A program made the position numbers and the translations under genes. This document shows, one piece after another, positions 57,650 through 64,000 of a DNA stretch of 64,000 bases. This DNA is from Micromonospora sp. NBC_01699 (GTDB lineage: Bacteria > Actinomycetota > Actinomycetes > Mycobacteriales > Micromonosporaceae): contig NZ_CP109199.1 in the NCBI RefSeq assembly GCF_036250065.1, positions 5,580,001-5,644,000 on the forward strand, written 5' to 3'. Within the stretch, counting starts at the first letter, position 1, and the number at the start of each line of letters is the position of its first letter. The notes beneath the pieces are model-generated. The model did not search any database. It was not told the origin of the DNA and was given only the letters and a program-made list of their open reading frames with translations.

Positions 57650-57753
57650 CCGGTCGACGGTCCGCCCGGCTCCACGCCCCCGACCGGGGCCGCCGCAACG
57701 ACGACGGGCCAGCCGACCGGTAACGGTCGACCGGCCCGGTACGGACCACTCCG

Positions 57754-58704
57754 TCAGGGCAGCCGGGACGTCCACAGCAGACTCATCGCCGCCGCACAGA
57801 GCGCGAACAGCAGGGCGAACCCGGCGTACCACTGGGTCACCTCGCGGGGTTCGGTGCGGAACCCGATCGACGAGCCCATGTCCTGGTAGACCTGCTTCAA
57901 CTCGGTCACCGACGCGGCCTCGTAGAAGAAGCCCCGGGTGGTCTCCGCGAGCTGCGCCAGGGCCATCCGGTCCACCGGCACCCGCTGGACCTGTCCGCCG
58001 ATGTCGACCTGACCGGAATCGGTGCCGAAGGCGATGGTCGACACCGGTACGTTCGCCGCCTGCGCCGCCGCGGCCGCCTCCTCCACCGACCGGCCCGAGG
58101 TCCGGAACCCGTCGGAGAGCAGCACGATCCGGGCCGGCGGAATGCCCGACGCACCGTCGGCCGGCACCGACCGGATCGCCTCCAGCGAGGTGAAGACCGC
58201 CTCACCGGTCGCGGTCGCCTCGGCCAGCACCAGCCCGTCGATCGCCTGGGTCACCGCCGGTCGGTCCTTCGACGGCGGCACCAGCACGTTCGCCGACTTG
58301 GCGAACGCCACCAACCCCAGGTTGTACGTCGGCGGCAGCTCGGCGACGAACTGCTTCGCCGCCTCCTGAGCCGCCTCCAGCCGGTTCGGCGCCACGTCGT
58401 CGGCCTCCATCGACAGCGACACGTCGATGGCGAGCATCACCGTGGCCCGCTCCAGCGGCTCCTCGGTGTCGATCGACGGTCGCGCCATCGCGGTGGCCAG
58501 GATCGCCAGGCTGATCAGGAACGCGCTGGCGGCGGCGTGCCGGCGCCAGCCCAGGCCCTTCGGCGCCAGGGTGCGCAGCAGGTCCACATTGGTGAACCGG
58601 ACGGCGTACTCGCGGCGGTGCAGCTGCCGCCAGACGTACGCACCGGCGACGGCGAGCACCGGCAGCAGCGCCAGCAGCCACAGCGGTTGCAAGAAACGGA
58701 TCAT
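57754..58704 (-). CDS. VWA-domain membrane protein (BatA-like)
   Basis: A 316-residue protein. Two N-terminal membrane helices (~5-25, ~55-75) precede a von Willebrand A domain (~88-280) with the MIDAS motif AIDVSLSMEADD and VLLSDG; a C-terminal helix near 300 follows. The ATG overlaps the DUF58 stop as ATGA. It is the third gene of a MoxR-DUF58-VWA operon, a widespread set thought to give metal-dependent chaperone or stress functions at the membrane. Confidence 0.92.
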   Translation of the reverse strand: MIRFLQPLWLLALLPVLAVAGAYVWRQLHRREYAVRFTNVDLLRTLAPKGLGWRRHAAASAFLISLAILATAMARPSIDTEEPLERATVMLAIDVSLSMEADDVAPNRLEAAQEAAKQFVAELPPTYNLGLVAFAKSANVLVPPSKDRPAVTQAIDGLVLAEATATGEAVFTSLEAIRSVPADGASGIPPARIVLLSDGFRTSGRSVEEAAAAAQAANVPVSTIAFGTDSGQVDIGGQVQRVPVDRMALAQLAETTRGFFYEAASVTELKQVYQDMGSSIGFRTEPREVTQWYAGFALLFALCAAAMSLLWTSRLP

Positions 58705-59714
58705 CGAGTCGTCCCCCTGGTACGTGCGTGCCGCTGCGCGGCGACAAAACGCACCATGTCCAGCAGCCAGTCTGAATCGGTCCGCAGCCGCAGGTGCGCC
58801 GCCCCGGCGGCCCGCAACTGGTGGGCGATCGCCGCCCGTTGGGCCGACGCGGCTTCGGCGTACCGTCGCCGCAGTCGGGGATCGGCGGTCTGCACCTCGT
58901 GCAGGTCGCCGGTTTCCGGGTCGACCAGCGCGAGCACCCCGACGTCGGGCAGCTCCAACTCGCGCGGATCCACCACCTCGATCGCCAGCACGTCGTGCCG
59001 GACGGCGAGCTTGCGCACCGGCCGACCCCACTGTTCCGGCGGGGCGAGGAAGTCGGAGATGACCACCGCCACACCCCGGCGGCGCGGCGGCCGGTTGAGC
59101 ATGTCGACCAGGGCGCCGAGATCGCTGCGCCCCGGCCTGATCTCGGTGTGCGCGATCGCCCGCAACAGGCCCTGCGCCTCCTTGCGGCCGGGTCGGGCCG
59201 GCAGCCGCAGCACGTTCGGCTGGTCGGTGCCCGCCCCGGCCCGGCCCGCCACCGGACGGGTGATCCCGCCGACGCCGCCGGTGCCGACCACCGCGCCGAT
59301 CCGGTTCCCGCCGCGTACGGTCAGGTGCGCGACCGCCGCGACCGCCGCGACCACCAGGTCCCGCTTGAGCCACTGCCCGGTGCCGAAGTCGAGGCTGGCC
59401 GACAGGTCCACCGCCAGCCAGGTCTCCAGTTCCCGGTCGGCGACCGTACGGCGCACGTGCGGCAGGGTGGTCCTGGCCGTCACCGGCCAGTCCATCCGGC
59501 GTACGTCGTCGCCCGGCCGGTACTCCCGGGACTCCCCCGCCTCGCTGCCCGGCCCCGGCAGCAGGCCGACGTAGTCACCCTGTAGCAGGCCGTCGAGTTT
59601 GCGGGTGACCAGCAGTTGCAACCGGGACAGCACCGCCTCGGCCCGGGCCGAGGTGGCCGCGGCAACCGCCGATCCGGGGCCCGACGTCGCCGGTCCGGCG
59701 GCGGCAGGCGTCAC
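58701..59714 (-). CDS. DUF58 domain-containing protein
   Basis: A 337-residue protein of the Bat/MoxR-associated group. The core GESREYRPGDDVRRMDWPVTA near residue 70 is the DUF58 signature. VDLSASLDFG further on resembles a VWA-like metal site. The GTG at 59714 overlaps the ATPase stop as GTGA. It presumably bridges the ATPase and the membrane VWA protein. Confidence 0.92.
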   Translation of the reverse strand: MTPAAAGPATSGPGSAVAAATSARAEAVLSRLQLLVTRKLDGLLQGDYVGLLPGPGSEAGESREYRPGDDVRRMDWPVTARTTLPHVRRTVADRELETWLAVDLSASLDFGTGQWLKRDLVVAAVAAVAHLTVRGGNRIGAVVGTGGVGGITRPVAGRAGAGTDQPNVLRLPARPGRKEAQGLLRAIAHTEIRPGRSDLGALVDMLNRPPRRRGVAVVISDFLAPPEQWGRPVRKLAVRHDVLAIEVVDPRELELPDVGVLALVDPETGDLHEVQTADPRLRRRYAEAASAQRAAIAHQLRAAGAAHLRLRTDSDWLLDMVRFVAAQRHARTRGTTR

Positions 59715-60820
59715 GGCAACCGTCCTGGCCAGGCACCGGCCGGTTGGGCGGAGGTCGGCGGTGCCGGGACGGCGTTCTGCCGGGGGGTGACCGAGGGCAG
59801 CGGGATCGTGGACATCACCCGGCCGACGATGTGGTCGGCGGGCACGTCGTCGGCGAGCGCGTCGTAACTGAGCACCAGCCGGTGGCGCAGGATGTCCGGG
59901 GCGATGTCCTGCACGTCCTGCGGCAGCGCGTAGTCCCGCCCGCGCAGCAGGGCCAGGGCGCGGGTGGCCCGGACGATGCCGAGCGAGGCGCGCGGGCTGG
60001 CGCCGTACTGGATGAGCTGCGCCACGTCCGGCATCCCGTGCTCCGCCGGGGTACGGGTGGCCAGCACCAGCCGTACGGTGTAGTCGACCAGCGCGTTGTG
60101 CACGAACACCTGGTCGGCCTTGCGTTGCAGGGCGATGAGTTCGGTCGGGCTGAACACCGCGACCGGCTCCGGTGGGCTGACCCCCATCCGGTAGACGATC
60201 TCGCGTTCCTCGGCGTCGGTCGGGTAGCCCACCAGGATCTTCATCAGGAACCGGTCGCGCTGCGCCTCGGGCAGCGGATAGACGCCCTCCTGCTCGATCG
60301 GGTTCTGGGTGGCCATGACCAGGAACGGGTTCGGCACCCGATGGGTCTGACCGCCGATCGACACCTGCTGTTCGGACATCACCTCCAGCAGCGCCGACTG
60401 CACCTTGGCCGGCGCCCGGTTGATCTCGTCGGCGAGCAGGAAGTTGACGAATACCGGGCCGAGTTCGACGTCGAACTTCTCGCTCGACTGCCGGTAGATC
60501 CGGGTGCCGACGATGTCCGCCGGCACCAGGTCCGGGGTGAACTGGACCCGGGAGAAGGTGCCACCGACGACCTTGGCGAGGGTCTCCACCGCCAGGGTCT
60601 TGGCCACCCCGGGCACCCCCTCCAGGAGGCAGTGCCCGCGGGCGAGCAGGGCGACGAACATCCGCTCCACCATCCGGTCCTGCCCCACGATCACCCGCTT
60701 GACCTCGAACAACGCGCGTTCGAGCAGGGTCGCGTCCTCCGCCGGCGTGGTTCCCTTGGCGGGACCGCCGTTGACGGATTCGGTCGGTGTCGGTGCATCG
60801 GGCGTAATCGGCTGGGCCAC
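59711..60820 (-). CDS. MoxR-family AAA+ ATPase
   Basis: A 369-residue ATPase. After a ~35-residue acidic/Thr-rich tail come Walker A EGVPGVAKT, Walker B LLADEINRAP, sensor 1 MATQNPIEQEG, and the C-terminal lid (GASPRASLGIVRATRALALL). The GTG at 60820 is chosen because GGAGG lies just upstream; the open frame extends 66 codons further with low-quality sequence. It is first in the operon and probably remodels protein complexes with the VWA partner. The 358 bases upstream (60821-61178) hold no recognised gene. Confidence 0.94.
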   Translation of the reverse strand: MAQPITPDAPTPTESVNGGPAKGTTPAEDATLLERALFEVKRVIVGQDRMVERMFVALLARGHCLLEGVPGVAKTLAVETLAKVVGGTFSRVQFTPDLVPADIVGTRIYRQSSEKFDVELGPVFVNFLLADEINRAPAKVQSALLEVMSEQQVSIGGQTHRVPNPFLVMATQNPIEQEGVYPLPEAQRDRFLMKILVGYPTDAEEREIVYRMGVSPPEPVAVFSPTELIALQRKADQVFVHNALVDYTVRLVLATRTPAEHGMPDVAQLIQYGASPRASLGIVRATRALALLRGRDYALPQDVQDIAPDILRHRLVLSYDALADDVPADHIVGRVMSTIPLPSVTPRQNAVPAPPTSAQPAGAWPGRLP

Positions 60821-61178
60821 CGGTCCTCCACAGCGGGGTCGCGTGATCGATTGGTTCGGCGAGGGACTGCCGCACCAAGCCTCGCACGTCCGGCTGAGAG
60901 ACCGGGTGGCGAGAAGACGTTTTATCGCGCACCGGGCGCTGCGGGGTCGTCGCGGCCGTCGCGCGGCCGGTGTCACCGTCCAGCGACGGCACACGAAACG
61001 TCGCGCACGGGTAGACACGACCGGGCAGGTGACGTGTACGATTCAGCCGTCGCCGGGCGGCTCCCCCCGTGGTCGCCCGGCGATTTTAATGCCCGTGTCG
61101 GCTCCGGGCGCCTTCCTCTCGACGAGCCGGTTACCGCGCTTCGCGGTACCGGTCATTGGGCGTACGTACACTCGCCGG

Positions 61179-61409
61179 GTGACCGACTCCGAGCCGTCCC
61201 CGATGATCCCGGTCTGCTCGGCCAAGGGTTGCCGGGCGACCGCGGTCTGGGCGCTGCGCTGGAACAATCCCCGGCTGCACGACGCCCAGCGGCGCAAGAC
61301 CTGGCTCGCCTGTGCCGAACATCGACAGAGCCTCGGCGACTTCCTGGACGCGCGCGGATTCCTGCGCGACGTGGCACCGATGGACCCATCGCCTACGCTC
61401 GACCCGTGA
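61179..61409 (+). CDS. Small Cys-containing conserved hypothetical protein (76 residues)
   Basis: GTG start. The product holds CSAKGC near residue 13 and CAEHRQSLGDFLDARGFL near 44, so two Cys plus a Cys/His pair could bind zinc. WALRWNNPRLH between them is strongly conserved in actinomycetes in my recollection. Function unknown; databases sometimes give it unrelated names. It precedes the PH-domain pair by 70 bases. Confidence 0.7.
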   Translation: MTDSEPSPMIPVCSAKGCRATAVWALRWNNPRLHDAQRRKTWLACAEHRQSLGDFLDARGFLRDVAPMDPSPTLDP

Positions 61410-61479
61410 GCGAGCGAAGCGATCTCCTCCGGTGCGATGCCACGGTTCGCGGCGGTCACCGGCCCGGCCGGGTGACGCG

Positions 61480-62040
61480 GTGAGCTACCCCGGCGCACCC
61501 GAACCGGGTGACCCGGCGAACCATCCCGGCACCCCCCAACCGGCCGGTCCGAGCAGCCCGTTGGAGCCGTGGCCGGAGACCGTGAGTTGGCAGCCGGTCT
61601 CTAGTGACCTGATCTGGGTCGAGCTGCTGCGGCTCGCCGCCGGCATGACGCTGGTGCTCGCCGGGCTCGGCGTCGGCTGGGCGTTGACCGGCCACTGGCT
61701 GTTCGGGCTCGCCTTCGGCCTCGCCGGGCTGCTCACCGGCTGGCGGGCCATCGCCATCGTCCGGGCCGTACACGCCTGGGGGTACGCCGAGCGCGACCAC
61801 GACCTGCTGGTCCGGCACGGCCTGCTGGTCCGCCGGTTGTCGATCGTACCGTACGCCCGGATGCAGTTCGTCGACGTCAGCGCCGGTCCGCTGGAACGCG
61901 CCTTCGACCTGGCCACCGTGCAGCTGCACACCGCCGCCGCGGCGAGCGACGCCCGGGTGCCGGGGCTGCGCCCGGCCGAGGCGTCCCGGCTGCGGGACCG
62001 GCTCACCGCGCTCGGCGAAGACCGCGCGGAGGGCCTGTGA
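61480..62040 (+). CDS. PH domain-containing membrane protein (YdbS-like)
   Basis: A 186-residue protein. A Pro-rich start is followed by two membrane helices (~48-90) and a bacterial PH (bPH2/DUF304) domain with LLVRHGLLVRRLSIVPYARMQFVDV near residue 110. GTG start at 61480 is set by its GTGAGC start codon context and frame; no strong ribosome site is seen. It overlaps the next gene by four bases. The YdbS-YdbT pair in Bacillus protects against certain bacteriocins, but that role is not shown here. Confidence 0.88.
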   Translation: MSYPGAPEPGDPANHPGTPQPAGPSSPLEPWPETVSWQPVSSDLIWVELLRLAAGMTLVLAGLGVGWALTGHWLFGLAFGLAGLLTGWRAIAIVRAVHAWGYAERDHDLLVRHGLLVRRLSIVPYARMQFVDVSAGPLERAFDLATVQLHTAAAASDARVPGLRPAEASRLRDRLTALGEDRAEGL

Positions 62041-63374
62041 CCGAGCCGCCGCAGACCGGTGAACAGGTGGCGGTCGAGGAGCCCCGGCAGCGGCTGCATC
62101 CACTGAGTCCGCTGCTGCACGGCGCCAACTCCCTGGTGGTGATCGTCGCCGCGCTCTCCTGGCAGACCCTGGGCCGGGTCGGCGTCGGCTGGTACGCCGG
62201 CATGGTGGCGGTGCTGCTGCTCGGTGCGGTCGTACTCTCCCTGGTGAGCTGGTACAACACCGGTTATCACGTGGTCGGCCGGGAACTGCGGATCCACGAG
62301 GGCCTGCTGTGGCGGCGTACCCGGGCGATCCCGCTGGAGCGGCTCCAGTCCGTCGAGGTGGTCCGTCCACTGCTCGCGCAGCTCACCGGCCTGGCCGAAC
62401 TGCGGCTGGAGGTGGTCGGCGGCGGCAAGACGGAGGCGCCGCTGGCGTACGTGGCGGTGGCCGACGCGGTGGCGCTGCGGGAACGGCTGCTCGGCCTGGC
62501 CGCCCGTACGCCGGCACCGGCCCAGCCCGGTGCGGAGCCGGCGGAGGTGGGCCCACCGGTCGAGCCGACCCGCCGGCACCTGGTCTCGGTGGTCAACCGG
62601 GACCTGCTGGTCAGTCAGCTGCTCACCCCGCAGGCGATGCTGCTCCCGTTCGGGGTGGCGTTCGTCGTGGTCCAGTTCCTCTCCGAGGGGTCGTGGTCGT
62701 TCATCGCGGTGGCCAGCACGCTGACCGCGATGGCCGGGGTGCTGCTGCAACCGCTGCGCCGGGTGCTCGCCGACTGGAGTTTCCAGCTCGCCCGTGACGA
62801 CGCCGGCCTGCGGGTACGGCACGGCCTGCTGGAGACCCGCGCGCAGACCGTGCCGCTGGACCGGTTGCAGGCGGTCGGGGCGACCTGGCCGCTGCTCTGG
62901 CGGATGAAGGGCTGGCTGCGGCTGCGGCTGGAGGTGGCCGGTTTCTCCACGGACGCGGACGCGAGCCAGCGGGCGGACCAGCTGCTGCCGGTGGGTGACC
63001 TGCCGACCGCACAGATGATCATGGCTGAGGTGCTGCCGGGAGTGGATCTCAGGGTGGCGTTGCCGCCACCGCCCCGGCGGGCCCGCTGGGTGCACCCGCT
63101 GGCCCAGCCGGTGCTCGGTGCCGGGCTGACCGACCGGGTGTTCGCCGTCCGGCACGGGCTGCTGACCCGGCAACTCGTCGTGGTGCCGTACGCGCGGATC
63201 CAGAGCGTGCGGGTGGTGCAGGGGCCGGTGCAGCGGCGGCTGCGGTTGGCGACCGTACACGCCGACACCGCCGGCGGGGCGGGTGCCGCGGCGCTGGACC
63301 GGGACCTGGCCGAGGCGTGGGCGCTGGCCGCCGAACTCACCACCCGCGCCCGCACCGCCCGCGGCGCCGGCTGA
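62037..63374 (+). CDS. PH domain-containing membrane protein (YdbT-like)
   Basis: A 445-residue protein with three bPH2 domains (LRIHEGLLWRRTRAIPLERLQSVEVV, LRVRHGLLETRAQTVPLDRLQAV, and VFAVRHGLLTRQLVVVPYARIQSVRVV at ~80, ~265 and ~365) and membrane helices between (~35-75, ~200-245). The GTG overlaps the YdbS-like stop as GTGA. It pairs with that protein in the membrane. Confidence 0.9.
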   Translation: MTEPPQTGEQVAVEEPRQRLHPLSPLLHGANSLVVIVAALSWQTLGRVGVGWYAGMVAVLLLGAVVLSLVSWYNTGYHVVGRELRIHEGLLWRRTRAIPLERLQSVEVVRPLLAQLTGLAELRLEVVGGGKTEAPLAYVAVADAVALRERLLGLAARTPAPAQPGAEPAEVGPPVEPTRRHLVSVVNRDLLVSQLLTPQAMLLPFGVAFVVVQFLSEGSWSFIAVASTLTAMAGVLLQPLRRVLADWSFQLARDDAGLRVRHGLLETRAQTVPLDRLQAVGATWPLLWRMKGWLRLRLEVAGFSTDADASQRADQLLPVGDLPTAQMIMAEVLPGVDLRVALPPPPRRARWVHPLAQPVLGAGLTDRVFAVRHGLLTRQLVVVPYARIQSVRVVQGPVQRRLRLATVHADTAGGAGAAALDRDLAEAWALAAELTTRARTARGAG

Positions 63375-63459
63375 GCAGGATCGGCTGAGCGGGGACGGCC
63401 GAGCGGGATCGGTCGCGATGCCGATCATCCTGGGCCGGGGCACCGCCTAAGCTGCAAGC

Positions 63460-63864
63460 ATGGGACAACCGCCGGATTCCGGCTTCGCACCCGGCCTGAC
63501 CGGCCGGGTTGAACTCACCGTGAGCGACGCCGACACCGCCCTGGCGGTCGGCTCCGGCGACGTACCGGTGCTCGGCACGCCGAGGGTGCTGGCGCTGGCC
63601 GAGGCGGCCACGGTGGCGGCGACCGCGGCCGGGATGCTGCCCGGCATGACCACGGTGGGCCTGCGGGTGGAACTGGACCACACGGTGCCCACCCCGGTCG
63701 GCCGGACCGTCGTCGCCCAGGCCCGGCTGACCGAGGTCAGCGGCCGGCGGCTGCACTTCGACGTAAGCGTGACCGACGGCTCGGCCACCGTGGCCCACGG
63801 CCGGGTGGAGCGGGCGCTGGTCGACCGGCTCCGGTTCGTGGAGAGGGCGTCGCGGACACCATGA
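63460..63864 (+). CDS. Hotdog-fold thioesterase-like protein (fluoroacetyl-CoA thioesterase FlK-like)
   Basis: A 134-residue single hotdog domain. It has PRVLALAEAATVAATAAGML (Glu near the active site), the TVGLRVELDHTVPTPVG strand typical of FlK-like members, and RRLHFDVSVTDGSATVAHG. It probably splits an acyl-CoA thioester. It overlaps the MBL-fold gene as ATGA, so the two are co-translated. Confidence 0.88.
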   Translation: MGQPPDSGFAPGLTGRVELTVSDADTALAVGSGDVPVLGTPRVLALAEAATVAATAAGMLPGMTTVGLRVELDHTVPTPVGRTVVAQARLTEVSGRRLHFDVSVTDGSATVAHGRVERALVDRLRFVERASRTP

Positions 63865-64000
63865 GCAGCGGATTCGAGGAGATCGGCGAGCGGGTCTACC
63901 TGCTGCGCCAGCCGGCACTCGACGTCAACGTGACCCTGGTGGTCGGTGACGGCGAGGCGCTGCTGGTGGACACGTTGTCGAACGCGGCCCAGGCGGGGGA
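63861..64000 (+). CDS. MBL-fold metallo-hydrolase, 5' part only
   Basis: The first ~46 codons are in the window. IGERVYLLRQPALDVNVTLVVGDGEALLVDTL is the usual first sheet of metallo-beta-lactamase-fold enzymes, before the HxHxDH metal motif, which lies outside. Overlaps the thioesterase stop. Confidence 0.85.
   Translation, partial: MSSGFEEIGERVYLLRQPALDVNVTLVVGDGEALLVDTLSNAAQAG

Overview
The window is very GC-rich, with GTG and ATG starts, GGAGG-type ribosome sites and many ATGA/GTGA stop-start overlaps. Gene content (an InhA-type enoyl reductase next to FabG, a SigK/RskA-like pair, an Fe-S-type ferrochelatase, many actinobacterial conserved hypotheticals) points to a filamentous actinomycete, most likely Micromonosporaceae. 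Genus and species cannot be fixed from the sequence alone.

Region 1 (1-31 kb) is an accessory carbohydrate-use region. It starts with an L-arabinose set on the minus strand (araB-araD, a YtfQ-like sugar-binding protein, and an ABC ATPase cut by the window edge). A fructan/sucrose-type locus follows: lacI, a clan-J-like glycosidase and a PfkB kinase on the minus strand, divergent from a CUT1 importer and a class C serine hydrolase. Next come a secreted beta-helix/CBM13 protein and a sugar-acid operon (CUT1 importer, enolase-family dehydratase, Zn-dehydrogenase, KduD-like SDR and the stub of a lactonase) facing a GntR/FadR regulator. The last part is a group of secreted arabinoxylan enzymes: a CBM13 esterase, a CBM13-GH62 arabinofuranosidase, and broken esterase-CBM2 and GH10-CBM13 genes beside an IS256 relic. 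Seven 14-bp operator-like sites of one family (consensus near TGTTAGCGNTAACA) sit in front of the arabinose operon and the intact arabinoxylan genes, suggesting one LacI-family regulon whose regulator is outside the window.

Region 2 (31-40.6 kb) holds a compact, translationally coupled set of condensation-domain protein, acyl-CoA dehydrogenase-like protein, acyl carrier protein and ketosynthase, probably a small specialised-metabolite or lipid pathway. It is followed by a TMEM175-type channel, a GbsR/MarR-regulated ABC exporter and an APC permease pseudogene.

Region 3 (40.6-45.2 kb) is a SigK/RskA unit with a fasciclin lipoprotein and a membrane molybdopterin oxidoreductase. The sigma gene and the fasciclin gene carry matching promoters (CCATCC, 15 nt, SCGAAT). 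An IS630 relic and an initiator tRNA-Met follow.

Region 4 (45.2-64 kb) looks like core chromosome: Hsp20, an NfeD/SPFH pair, a serine hydrolase, a frameshifted CPBP protease, DUF3097, a HAD phosphatase, ferrochelatase, InhA/FabG, a MoxR-DUF58-VWA operon, a PH-domain pair, a thioesterase and the start of an MBL-fold hydrolase. Between fabG and the VWA gene lies an unexplained plus-strand stretch with a 17-codon leader ORF, strong RNA hairpins and a 28-residue membrane peptide.
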